Notes under the pieces: generated by a model
What the model saw: only the letters and a program-made list of their open reading frames with translations
Databases searched by the model: none
Told to the model about the DNA's origin: nothing
Origin: Marivivens sp.
GTDB taxonomy: Bacteria; Pseudomonadota; Alphaproteobacteria; Rhodobacterales; Rhodobacteraceae
Direction: 5' to 3'
Assembly: GCA_024642145.1 (NCBI GenBank)
Contig: JAHEBS010000005.1
Span: 1-34,669, forward strand
Length of the DNA: 34,669 nt
Part shown: in pieces, positions 18,499 to 27,435 of the stretch
Position numbering within the stretch: position 1 is the stretch's first letter
Layout of the letters: the number at the start of each line of letters is the position of its first letter
Program-made: the position numbers and the translations under genes

Positions 18499-19110
18499 AT
18501 GTCTGTTCGGTCTGGTATTGATCTGTTCACCAACAAATTGGCCCAACTTGCGCCGGGCGGGTTCTTCTTTGCCCTGCACATCCGCTTTGCTCTGCCGCTC
18601 TTGCACCACCAGACCTATCCGCAAGGTTGGACCGATCTTTACACAGAGGAGGCCTATGCGCTCCGCGATCCGATTATAGCTTGGGGGTTCAGTCGGCTCG
18701 GCACATCCAGATGGAGCGAAATCGACATTCCAGACCCGTTCGACATCATCGGACAGGCGCGGGAGTTCGATATGGTGTATGGGGTCGCCATCTCTTGCGG
18801 CCCGATGAAATCGCGCACGATTGCCTCGGCATCGCGCGCGGATCGTGAATTCACGGATGATGAGATCGCCAAGATCGCGCGGATCATCGAACAGCTCCAT
18901 AACATCACGGAGCCCCCGAAATCTTTGACAAAAGCCCAAATCGAGGCCCTGAAGTGTATCGCGTCAGGGGATCGTCATGCAGCTGCCGCAGCACGATTGA
19001 AGATTTCGGAAAGCGCCCTGAAAGCGCGCCTATCCTCGGCCAGAACTGCCCTTCTGGCGAGGACAACTGCCGAAGCCATACAGCGAGCGAGGGACTATAG
19101 GCTGATGTGA
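18499..19110 (+). CDS. LuxR-family autoinducer-binding transcriptional regulator
   Basis: AHL pocket residues W..Y, RDP, RWSEI; C-terminal HTH SLTKAQIEALKCIASGD...ISESALKARL. Confidence 0.9.
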   Translation: MSVRSGIDLFTNKLAQLAPGGFFFALHIRFALPLLHHQTYPQGWTDLYTEEAYALRDPIIAWGFSRLGTSRWSEIDIPDPFDIIGQAREFDMVYGVAISCGPMKSRTIASASRADREFTDDEIAKIARIIEQLHNITEPPKSLTKAQIEALKCIASGDRHAAAAARLKISESALKARLSSARTALLARTTAEAIQRARDYRLM

Positions 19111-19169
19111 CGTCCCCTCCGGATTCGACTTCTGGGTGATCTGCTCAACCCTGAAAGCTGGAGGCCAAA

Positions 19170-19760
19170 ATGCACAGCACGACAATTTCGTTCGCCAACA
19201 TGCACAACCATGGCGAGTTATTTGCTAATATTCTTCGCGCAAGGCGGGAATCTTTCATCGTCAAGAACCGCTGGGACCTGCCCGAAACCATGGGTATGGA
19301 ATTCGACCAGTATGATACTCCGGTTTCGCGTTGGCTGGCGGTGCATGACAACACGGGCCGCGTCATGGCGGGCGTCCGGCTGACCCCCACGACCGCGCGC
19401 TGCGGGATCTATAGCTACATGATCCGCGACGCCCAGCGTGGTCTGCTGGAGTCGATCCCGCAGGATCTGCTCTACACCGAGGCCCCTGTCGAAGAAGGCA
19501 CATGGGAGGTCACACGCGGTTTCGTGGCCCAAGGCATTCCCGCCGGCATCCGCCATCGTGTGCGGATGCGTCTGGTCATGCAGATGATGCGGACCTCACG
19601 CGAGGAAGGCATCCGGCGGATGCTGGCGCTCTTGCCGTCAAACTGGGGGCGGTGGGCGGCGCGCTGCAGTCTGGACATGGGCGCAGCGGGGCGAAACATG
19701 AATATGGGTGGCATCGACTATCAGGCGGTCTGGATCGATTTCTCCAGCCAGCTGCACTGA
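19170..19760 (+). CDS. LuxI-family acyl-homoserine-lactone synthase
   Basis: RARRESFIVKNRWDLP...EFDQYDTP...GVRLTPT...WEVTRGFV contains the conserved R/F/W/D/R/E/R positions of LuxI proteins. Confidence 0.9.
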   Translation: MHSTTISFANMHNHGELFANILRARRESFIVKNRWDLPETMGMEFDQYDTPVSRWLAVHDNTGRVMAGVRLTPTTARCGIYSYMIRDAQRGLLESIPQDLLYTEAPVEEGTWEVTRGFVAQGIPAGIRHRVRMRLVMQMMRTSREEGIRRMLALLPSNWGRWAARCSLDMGAAGRNMNMGGIDYQAVWIDFSSQLH

Positions 19761-19797
19761 CCTTTCCAAGCGCGGGGGCAACCCTTACCTTGGCGCC

Positions 19798-21126
19798 ATG
19801 CCGGACCTGTTCGACAATTTTTCAGGCGATGGAGCGGTTGGGGCTGGGCCCCGACCGCTGGCTGACCGTTTGCGCCCGAAAAAGCTGGACGAGGTCATCG
19901 GTCAGGAACAAATCCTCGGCCCCGAGGGGCCTTTGGGCGTCATGCTGGCCTCGGGGTCTCTGTCGTCGCTGATTCTCTGGGGGCCGCCTGGCGTGGGCAA
20001 GACCACCATCGCGCGGCTGTTGGCGGACGAGACGGATCTGCATTTCGAGCAGATCAGCGCGATCTTTTCCGGCGTGCCCGAATTGCGCAAAGTGTTCGAG
20101 GCCGCCAAACTGCGTCGCCGCCAAGGGCGCGGCACCTTGTTGTTCGTGGACGAGATCCATCGTTTCAACAAGGCACAGCAGGACGGGTTCTTGCCGCATA
20201 TGGAGGACGGCACGATCCTGCTGGTCGGCGCCACGACCGAAAACCCTTCGTTCGAGTTGAACGCCGCGCTTCTCAGCCGCTCGCAGGTTCTGGTGCTGAA
20301 CCGTCTTGGCCTTGCCGATCTGGAACGGCTGGCGCAACGGGCGGAAAAGGAAATTGGGCGTGCGCTGCCGTTGGATGGACCGGCGCGCGAGGCGCTTTTG
20401 TCCATGGCCGATGGTGACGGGCGGGCGCTTTTGAACCTGATCGAACAGATCGCGGCATGGAAAGTTGAAGGCAAGCTGGCCACCGCAGCATTGACCCAGC
20501 GGCTGATGCGACGCGCCGCGAAATACGACAAATCGGGCGAGGAACATTACAACCTGATCTCGGCCCTGCACAAATCCGTGCGCGGCTCGGACCCCGACGC
20601 GGCTCTTTATTGGCTGGCGCGCATGTTGGAAGGCGGTGAAGACCCGCGTTTTCTGGCGCGCCGCATCACACGCATGGCGGTCGAGGATATCGGCCTTGCC
20701 GACCCACAGGCCCAAGGCATCTGCCTGCAGGCTTGGGAAACCTACGAAAGGCTGGGCAGCCCCGAAGGCGAACTGGCCTTGGCGCAGGCGGTGGTCTATC
20801 TGGCGCTCGCCCCGAAATCGAATGCGGCCTATGCGGCATTTGGTGCCGCTTGGGCAGCGGCGAAAAAGACCGGATCGGAGCCTCCGCCCAAACATATCCT
20901 CAACGCACCCACGCGCATGATGAAAGATCAGGGATACGGCGCGGGATACGCCTATGACCACGACGCCGAAGACGGTTTTTCAGGGCAGAACTATTTCCCC
21001 GAAACCATGCGGCGCGGCATCTTCTATCAACCCGTCGATCGCGGTTTCGAGCGTGAGTTGAAGAAGCGGGTGGATTATTTCGCGGGATTGCGTGCGAAAC
21101 GGGGCGGAAAAGACCGCTCTGATTGA
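19798..21126 (+). CDS. rarA: Replication-associated recombination AAA ATPase RarA/MgsA
   Basis: PLADRLRPKKLDEVIGQEQILGP...LILWGPPGVGKTTIARLLA...FVDEIHRFNKAQQDGFLPHMEDG. Confidence 0.92.
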   Translation: MPDLFDNFSGDGAVGAGPRPLADRLRPKKLDEVIGQEQILGPEGPLGVMLASGSLSSLILWGPPGVGKTTIARLLADETDLHFEQISAIFSGVPELRKVFEAAKLRRRQGRGTLLFVDEIHRFNKAQQDGFLPHMEDGTILLVGATTENPSFELNAALLSRSQVLVLNRLGLADLERLAQRAEKEIGRALPLDGPAREALLSMADGDGRALLNLIEQIAAWKVEGKLATAALTQRLMRRAAKYDKSGEEHYNLISALHKSVRGSDPDAALYWLARMLEGGEDPRFLARRITRMAVEDIGLADPQAQGICLQAWETYERLGSPEGELALAQAVVYLALAPKSNAAYAAFGAAWAAAKKTGSEPPPKHILNAPTRMMKDQGYGAGYAYDHDAEDGFSGQNYFPETMRRGIFYQPVDRGFERELKKRVDYFAGLRAKRGGKDRSD

Positions 21127-21157
21127 CTTCCTGCGCCAGAGGGGCCAAGGGAGCCGG

Positions 21158-21535
21158 ATGTTGAACACGCTTATCTCTGTGGCCCTTGGCGGGGCCATCG
21201 GCGCCTCGGCGCGCTACCTCGTCAATATTGGCGCGGGGCGGCTTTTGGGGCTGAACTTTCCTTGGGGCACGCTTGCGGTAAATATCGTCGGCTCGTTCCT
21301 GATGGGCGTGATCGCAACCTATTTCGGGCTGCGCGGCGGGCACCGTCTGGCACCCTTCATGATGACCGGCATCCTTGGCGGCTTCACCACGTTTTCGGCC
21401 TTTTCGCTGGATGCGGTGACGCTGTTTGAACGGGGCGAGTTCATGCAGTCGGGCGCCTATGTCGTGGCCTCGGTGGTGCTGAGCATCGGGGCGCTGGTGG
21501 CAGGCCTAATTTTGACGCGGATGGTATTGGCATGA
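21158..21535 (+). CDS. crcB: Fluoride channel CrcB/FluC
   Basis: LGGAIGASARYLVNI...FPWGTLAVNIVGSFLMGV...TGILGGFTTFSAFSLDAV. Confidence 0.93.
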   Translation: MLNTLISVALGGAIGASARYLVNIGAGRLLGLNFPWGTLAVNIVGSFLMGVIATYFGLRGGHRLAPFMMTGILGGFTTFSAFSLDAVTLFERGEFMQSGAYVVASVVLSIGALVAGLILTRMVLA

Positions 21536-22587
21536 GCAAGGTAGAACTACGCACTGTGGCCGAGGGCGAGGGCGATCAGCGTCTCGACCGCTGGCTGAAA
21601 AAGCAGTTCCCGCACCTCAGCCAGATCCGCATCGAAAAGATGTGCCGCAAGGGCGAGATCCGCATTGATGGTGGCCGCGTCAAACCGGGCGATCGCGTGG
21701 CGGACGGCCAGCAGGTGCGCATTCCGCCCCTTGCCCCTGAAGACAGCCGCCCGATCGAGGAATCGACGCCCCGCAACCGCGCCGCCAAATACATCAAAAG
21801 CGATGTCGAGATGATCCAGTCCGCGGTTCTGTGGATGGATGACCATATCATCGCCTTGAACAAACCCGCCGGCCTGCCGAGCCAAGGTGGCTCGGGGCAG
21901 GGCGACCGTCATGTTGACGGGCTCTCGTCGGCTCTGATGTTCGGCTACAAAGACAAACCCAAGCTGGTGCATCGTCTGGACAAGGACACATCGGGTGTTT
22001 TGCTGTTGGCCCGCACCGACCGCGTGGCCCGCGCCCTGTCCGAAGGTCTGCGTCACCGCAATGTGCGCAAGATCTATTGGGCGGCGGTCGCAGGGCGGCC
22101 TGAACCGCGCATGGGCTCGATCAAGTTCGGACTGCTCAAGACCGGCGGGCGGGGCGAGAATGAAAAGATGCGCTGCATCCACCCCCGCGAGGTCGACAAG
22201 ACCGAGGACGCCAAACGCGCCCACACCGACTATGCCGAAATCGAAAGCGCGGGTGGCCGGATGACATGGGTCGCGCTGGTCCCGATCACGGGTCGGACCC
22301 ACCAGTTGCGCGCGCATATGGCCGAGATCGGGCATCCGATCATTGGTGACGGCAAATACGGCGGATCGAGTCAGGAAAACTTGGGTGACGGTTGGGGCGC
22401 GGGCATTGGTGGCGACATCAGTCGCAAGCTGCACCTGCATGCACGCTCGATCAGTTTCGAGCATCCGATCACCAAGAAGATCATCACCCTGACCGCGCCC
22501 CTGCCGGACCACATGCAGCGCACGTGGGATTTCTTTGGCTGGAATCCGGCCGAGGCCGAGGCCGACCCCTTCAACCCCGAAGACTGA
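21532..22587 (+). CDS. RluA-family 23S rRNA pseudouridine synthase
   Basis: S4 domain GDQRLDRWLKKQFPHLS...; PKLVHRLDKDTSGVLLLARTD; ATGA overlap with crcB. Confidence 0.92.
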   Translation: MSKVELRTVAEGEGDQRLDRWLKKQFPHLSQIRIEKMCRKGEIRIDGGRVKPGDRVADGQQVRIPPLAPEDSRPIEESTPRNRAAKYIKSDVEMIQSAVLWMDDHIIALNKPAGLPSQGGSGQGDRHVDGLSSALMFGYKDKPKLVHRLDKDTSGVLLLARTDRVARALSEGLRHRNVRKIYWAAVAGRPEPRMGSIKFGLLKTGGRGENEKMRCIHPREVDKTEDAKRAHTDYAEIESAGGRMTWVALVPITGRTHQLRAHMAEIGHPIIGDGKYGGSSQENLGDGWGAGIGGDISRKLHLHARSISFEHPITKKIITLTAPLPDHMQRTWDFFGWNPAEAEADPFNPED

Positions 22588-22643
22588 CCCCAGCGGTCAA
22601 GCCGCTCTGCCCCTGTCGCACGAGCGTCCTAGTGGAGAGCCTT

Positions 22644-23357
22644 ATGTCCGGCTGGAAAGCGAAACGGTTCTGGAAAGAAGCCAAGCCCGTGCTGCAAGAC
22701 ACGGGCTATGCCGTTCAACTGGATGGCCGTCCGGTTCGCACGCCCGCCAAGACGCCGCTGATTCTGCCGACATTGGCGCTGGCCGAGGCCGTCGCCGCCG
22801 AATGGGATGCACAGGACGGCGAGGTCAAACCGCTGAGCATGCCGCATACGCGCAGCGCCAATGCCGCCCTCGACAAGGTGCGCCCGCAACATGGCGCCGT
22901 GGCGGCGATGCTGTCTGAATACGGCGGCAGCGATCTGCTGTGCTATCGCGCAGTCGGCCCCGAGGCGCTGGCCGCACGCCAAGCCGCCGCATGGGACCCG
23001 CTCTTGGACTGGGCGCAGGGCAGATTCGGCGCGCGGCTTTTGACTGGCGCGGGCGTGATGCACATTGCGCAGGACCCCACGCTGTTGGCACGCTTTGACG
23101 CCGACGTTGCGGCCATCGACGATTTCGGCCTTGCCGCGTTCCATGACCTTGTTGCGATCTCGGGATCTCTGGTTGTGGGATTCGCGGTGATCGAGGGCAA
23201 ACTGGACAGCGCCGAGGCATGGGCCATCGCGCGGATCGACGAGATCTGGCAGGTCGAAACATGGGGCGAGGACGAGCTTTTTGCCGAATCCGAAGCGGCA
23301 AAGAGGGTCGCGTTTGACCATGCGGCAAGGTTCTACAACCTTAGCAGACCGACCTGA
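22644..23357 (+). CDS. ATP12 family F1-ATPase assembly chaperone
   Basis: MSGWKAKRFWKEAKPVLQDTGYAVQLDGRPVRTPAKTPLILPTLALAEAVAAEWDAQ; start trimmed. Confidence 0.9.
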   Translation: MSGWKAKRFWKEAKPVLQDTGYAVQLDGRPVRTPAKTPLILPTLALAEAVAAEWDAQDGEVKPLSMPHTRSANAALDKVRPQHGAVAAMLSEYGGSDLLCYRAVGPEALAARQAAAWDPLLDWAQGRFGARLLTGAGVMHIAQDPTLLARFDADVAAIDDFGLAAFHDLVAISGSLVVGFAVIEGKLDSAEAWAIARIDEIWQVETWGEDELFAESEAAKRVAFDHAARFYNLSRPT

Positions 23358-23379
23358 GCGTCATTTATCGCAAGTAACG

Positions 23380-23401
23380 GTCGATCTGACGTCGATCAGA
23401 C
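23380..23401. repeat. Tandem 11-bp direct repeat upstream of aapJ
   Basis: GTCGATCTGAC followed immediately by GTCGATCAGAC (10/11 identical). Confidence 0.7.
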
Positions 23402-23506
23402 CAAATTGAAAGGGGCGATGGACTTGACCTGCCCCCAATAATCTTCGCATTCTTCGAGTTAGAAGGTAAAACTTCATCCGCCGGCCCAACCGGCAAAACA
23501 AAAGGC

Positions 23507-23523
23507 CCGCCCATAAAGGGCGG
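23507..23523 (+). promoter_or_regulatory. Hairpin in aapJ 5' UTR
   Basis: CCGCCC-ATAAA-GGGCGG just upstream of the RBS GGGAGAG. Confidence 0.5.
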
Positions 23524-23541
23524 ACATAGGGAGAGATACAT

Positions 23542-24564
23542 ATGAAAAAATCCGTATTCCTCGGCGCAGCAACCGTAGCCGGTCTGCTCGCGGTCGCGGT
23601 TTCGGCTCAGGCTTCGACCCTTGACGACGTCAAGGCCCGTGGCGAGCTGATCTGCGGCGTGAACACCGGCCTGACCGGTTTCGGCGCCCCTGACGCCAAC
23701 GGCAATTACCAGGGCTTCGACGTGGCAATTTGCCAGGCCGTCGCCGCTGCCGTTCTGGGCGACCCCGCTGCCGTCAAGTACGTCCCCACCACTGGTGAAA
23801 CCCGTTTCACCGCCCTCGCTTCGGGCGAAGTGGACATGCTGGCCCGCAACTCGACCTGGACCTTCTCGCGCGATAACGACCTCAAGCTCGATTTCGTCGC
23901 CGTCAACTACTACGACGGTCAGGGCTTCATGGTGCACAAGGACCTCGGCGTTTCGTCGGCCAAAGAGTTGGACGGCGCCACGATCTGTATCCAGACCGGC
24001 ACCACGACCGAACTCAACCTCGCCGACTTCTTCAAGGCGAATGGCATGAGCTATACGCCGGTTACCGTGGCTGACGACTCGGAGGCCCAGCGCCAGTACC
24101 TCGCCGGTGCTTGCGACGCCTTCACCACCGACGCTTCGGGCCTTGCCGCTACCCGCGCAACCCTGCCGGATGCCGAAAACCACATCATCCTTCCGGAAAT
24201 CATTTCGAAAGAGCCCCTCGGCCCGGTCGTTCGCCATGGCGACAACAACTGGGGCGACATCGTGCGCTGGACCTACTACGCGCTCGTGACTGCTGAAGAA
24301 AAAGGCATCACCCAGGCGAACCTCGACGAAACCGCTGCGACCAGCACCGACCCGGAAACGCGTCGTCTGCTCGGCGTTGACGGCGACCTCGGCGCCATGA
24401 TGGGCCTCGACGCCGAATGGGCCAAGCGCGCGATCGCCGCTAACGGCAACTACGGCGAGATCTTCGCTTCGACCATTGGTGAAGCGACCCCGATCGGTCT
24501 GGCCCGTGGCCTGAACGCACTGTGGACCCAGGGTGGTCTCCAGTACGCTCCGCCCTTCCGTTAA
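23542..24564 (+). CDS. aapJ: General L-amino acid ABC transporter substrate-binding protein
   Basis: Signal peptide MKKSVFLGAATVAGLLAVAVSAQAS; VKARGELICGVNTGLTGFGAPDANG...LARNSTWTFSRD. Confidence 0.92.
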   Translation: MKKSVFLGAATVAGLLAVAVSAQASTLDDVKARGELICGVNTGLTGFGAPDANGNYQGFDVAICQAVAAAVLGDPAAVKYVPTTGETRFTALASGEVDMLARNSTWTFSRDNDLKLDFVAVNYYDGQGFMVHKDLGVSSAKELDGATICIQTGTTTELNLADFFKANGMSYTPVTVADDSEAQRQYLAGACDAFTTDASGLAATRATLPDAENHIILPEIISKEPLGPVVRHGDNNWGDIVRWTYYALVTAEEKGITQANLDETAATSTDPETRRLLGVDGDLGAMMGLDAEWAKRAIAANGNYGEIFASTIGEATPIGLARGLNALWTQGGLQYAPPFR

Positions 24565-24577
24565 TACGATCCAAGTC

Positions 24578-24601
24578 AGGGCGCGTCGAAAGGCGCGCCC
24601 T
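24578..24601 (+). promoter_or_regulatory. Intercistronic hairpin aapJ-aapQ
   Basis: AGGGCGCG-TCGAAAGG-CGCGCCCT, 8-bp stem, no U-tract. Confidence 0.7.
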
Positions 24602-24695
24602 AATTGTCTTCGAATATAACGACCGGAACGGATCCGCGCATATGCCGATCAATCCGCGCCCGTAATTTGGACGGGTTATCGTTAGGGGGAACTCC

Positions 24696-25973
24696 ATGGC
24701 TATTGCTGCAACTACGCCGAAAGAGACCTTTCGGCTGAGCATGCTCATCTACGATACGCGATACAGGTCCTATACGATCCAGTTTGTCGTGCTCGTTTTG
24801 TTTGTGGCCTTTCTGGCCTGGCTTTTGAACAACACGATCATCAACCTCGCCGCCAAGGACAAGGACATCAATTTTTCCTTCCTGTTCCAGCGCGCTGGTT
24901 ATGATCTTGACCAACAGCTGATCCCCTATACGAACGACAGCACCCATGGGCGTGCCTTGTTCGTGGGTCTTCTCAACACCTTGATTGTTGCAGTGTTCGG
25001 TTGCTTCTTCGCGACCATCATCGGCGTGGTCGCCGGTGTTCTGCGATTGTCGCACAACTGGGTCGTCTCGCGATTGATGACGGTCTATGTCGAGACATTT
25101 CGCAACATTCCTTTGCTTTTGTGGATCATTCTGGCCTTTGTCATCCTGTCTGAAACCGCGCCTTCGCCGCGAGATTTCAAGGTCACGGATGAGATGGTGG
25201 CCGCCGGAACCGAACCCGCGGCGCATATGATCTTGTGGGATACTGTCGCGATCACGAACCGTGGCACCAACATCCCCATGCCCTATGTGGATCACCACAT
25301 CGGCACGCTGAATTTCCTTGATGTGCCCTTCAACCTGACGGTCGCGGTTGCCCTGCTGATCGTTCTGGCGGGCGGCTACGTCAATCGGATCATCAATCGG
25401 CGCGCGCAGGTTATACAAGAGACGACGGGCGTCAGGCCGACGACGTGGTGGCAATCAATCCTTGTCCTCTTTGGACCGCTGGTTGTTTACCTCTGGGCCA
25501 TGGGCCTGCATTGGGATCTGCCGGTTCTGGGCGGCTTCAACTTTGCTGGCGGTATCAACGTCGCGCACAGCTTTACCGCCTTGCTGATCGCCATTTCGCT
25601 TTATACCGGCGCCTTCATCGCCGAGGCGGTGCGGGGCGGTATTCTGGCCATCTCGCGCGGGCAGACCGAGGCCGCTTTTGCGCTGGGCGTCCGTCCTGGC
25701 CGCACCATGCAACTCGTGATCTTGCCGCAGGCCTTGCGGGTAATCATCCCGCCGTTGATCAGCCAGTATCTGAACCTGACCAAGAACACGACGTTGGGCA
25801 TGGCCATCAGTTACCTCGACCTCAAAGGCACGCTGGGCGGCATTACGCTGAACCAGACCGGTCGCGAGCTTGAGTGCATGCTTTTGATGATGGCGATCTA
25901 TCTGACGCTCAGCCTGATCATCTCGTCGATGATGAACGTCTATAACACCGCAATGAAGCTGAAGGAGCGCTGA
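24696..25973 (+). CDS. aapQ: General L-amino acid ABC transporter permease
   Basis: EAA-type loop YTGAFIAEAVRGGILAISRGQTEAAFALG...; position after aapJ. Confidence 0.9.
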   Translation: MAIAATTPKETFRLSMLIYDTRYRSYTIQFVVLVLFVAFLAWLLNNTIINLAAKDKDINFSFLFQRAGYDLDQQLIPYTNDSTHGRALFVGLLNTLIVAVFGCFFATIIGVVAGVLRLSHNWVVSRLMTVYVETFRNIPLLLWIILAFVILSETAPSPRDFKVTDEMVAAGTEPAAHMILWDTVAITNRGTNIPMPYVDHHIGTLNFLDVPFNLTVAVALLIVLAGGYVNRIINRRAQVIQETTGVRPTTWWQSILVLFGPLVVYLWAMGLHWDLPVLGGFNFAGGINVAHSFTALLIAISLYTGAFIAEAVRGGILAISRGQTEAAFALGVRPGRTMQLVILPQALRVIIPPLISQYLNLTKNTTLGMAISYLDLKGTLGGITLNQTGRELECMLLMMAIYLTLSLIISSMMNVYNTAMKLKER

Positions 25974-25974
25974 G

Positions 25975-27423
25975 ATGAGCAACAACAACGCCTCCTTTGT
26001 CCGCACCGAGATGCTCGGTTCGCAAGAACCGCCAACCTCGGAACGCGGCGCAATCAAGTGGGTGCGCGAGAACCTGTTCTCGTCAGCGCTCAACAGCATC
26101 CTGACCTTGTTGGGCGTGGCCGCGATCTATCTGATCATCAGCGGTTCGCTGCCTTGGTTCCTGCACGGGGTCTGGAATGCCAGTTCTATGGGCGAGTGCC
26201 GTCAGATTGTCGCTGACAACTACGGCGAAGGCGCATCAGGGGCCTGCTGGGCCATGATCCACGAACGTTGGCACCAGTATATGTTCGGCTTCTACCCGCG
26301 CGAGCTTTACTGGCGGCCGGTCACGGCCTTTGCCCTGATGATCGTCTCGCTGGCGCCGGTGCTTTACTACAACAACCGCCGCACCGACACGGTCATGACG
26401 GGCGTTGTATCGGTTCTGCTGATGCTGGCGCTCTGGGGCGTCAACACACCCGGCAGCGTCTTTGCCGCGGTGTTCTTGCTCTTTGCGGTCATCGTTGCCG
26501 TTGCCCGTGTTGCCCCCAAGTATCTGGTCTGGGTCACGATCCTTTTCCCTGCGGTCGGCTTCTTGCTGCTCTGGGGTGGATCGGTCTGGTCGCCTGTGGG
26601 CGCAATGGCCGGATTTGTCCTGATCGGCATCACCTACTCGCTGACCAAAGACCGCCTCGGCGTTCCGGTTGGCACGGGTGTAGGCGTGATCATCGCCTCG
26701 ATCTGGTGGCTGTTCATCCAGTCCCATGTGACCGGACCGCTGGCCAGCGCCATGAACCTTGGGTTCGAGAAGGTCGACAGCGATCAGTTTGGCGGCTTCC
26801 TTCTGGCCTTCGTCATCGGCGTGACCGCCATCTCGGCCTCGCTGCCGGTTGGCATCCTGCTGGCGCTTGGCCGCCGGTCGGATATGCCTTTGATCAAGGC
26901 GCTGTCGGTGGGCTTTATCGAGTTCATCCGCGGTGTGCCGCTGATCACGATGCTGTTTACCGCATCGCTTCTGCTGCAGTACTTCCTGCCGCCGCAGACC
27001 AAGTTCGACCTGATCTTGCGGGTTATCATCCTCGTGACGGTGTTTTCGGCGGCCTATATTGCCGAGGTTATCCGTGGCGGGCTCGCGGCGCTGCCAAAGG
27101 GCCAATACGAGGCAGCGGATGCGCTGGGTCTGGACTACTGGCAGGCGCAGCGGTTGATCATCATGCCGCAGGCCCTGAAAATTTCGATCCCGGGGATCGT
27201 CTCCTCGTTCATCGGTCTTTTCAAGGACACCACGCTTGTTGCGCTTGTGGGTCTTGCCGACCCGCTGCAAGGCATCACCAAGATCGTCCGTGCCGACATC
27301 AACTGGAAGGGTATCTACTGGGAACCCTACATCTTCGTCGGTCTCATCTTCTTCGTCGTCTGCTTTAGCATGTCGCGGTACTCGATGTACCTCGAGAACA
27401 AGCTCAAGCGCGATCACCGTTAA
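25975..27423 (+). CDS. aapM: General L-amino acid ABC transporter permease
   Basis: FSAAYIAEVIRGGLAALPKGQYEAADALGLDYWQAQRLIIMPQALKISIPG. Confidence 0.9.
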   Translation: MSNNNASFVRTEMLGSQEPPTSERGAIKWVRENLFSSALNSILTLLGVAAIYLIISGSLPWFLHGVWNASSMGECRQIVADNYGEGASGACWAMIHERWHQYMFGFYPRELYWRPVTAFALMIVSLAPVLYYNNRRTDTVMTGVVSVLLMLALWGVNTPGSVFAAVFLLFAVIVAVARVAPKYLVWVTILFPAVGFLLLWGGSVWSPVGAMAGFVLIGITYSLTKDRLGVPVGTGVGVIIASIWWLFIQSHVTGPLASAMNLGFEKVDSDQFGGFLLAFVIGVTAISASLPVGILLALGRRSDMPLIKALSVGFIEFIRGVPLITMLFTASLLLQYFLPPQTKFDLILRVIILVTVFSAAYIAEVIRGGLAALPKGQYEAADALGLDYWQAQRLIIMPQALKISIPGIVSSFIGLFKDTTLVALVGLADPLQGITKIVRADINWKGIYWEPYIFVGLIFFVVCFSMSRYSMYLENKLKRDHR

Positions 27424-27435
27424 GGAGGCTCCACT

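Noticed and set aside
18461-18501. Possible programmed frameshift joining MVDEISDNLSKK (ATG 18461) to luxR at TCTAAAAAGG
   Set aside because: No full A-AAA-AAG heptamer, no RBS for 18461, and the LuxR N-terminus is already complete from 18499; the region is better explained as a promoter.
19132-19153. Imperfect dyad CTGGGT...ACCCTG upstream of luxI as a lux box
   Set aside because: Only GGGT/ACCC pairs plus outer C-G; too weak to call an LuxR site by eye.
21127-21157. Fluoride riboswitch upstream of crcB
   Set aside because: Only about 31 nt separate rarA and crcB, too short for the aptamer, and no matching conserved core is visible.
23413-23430. sigma54-like TGGACTTGACCTGCC before aapJ
   Set aside because: GG-GC spacing is 9 rather than the required 10, and the sequence equally contains a TTGACC -35-like hexamer.
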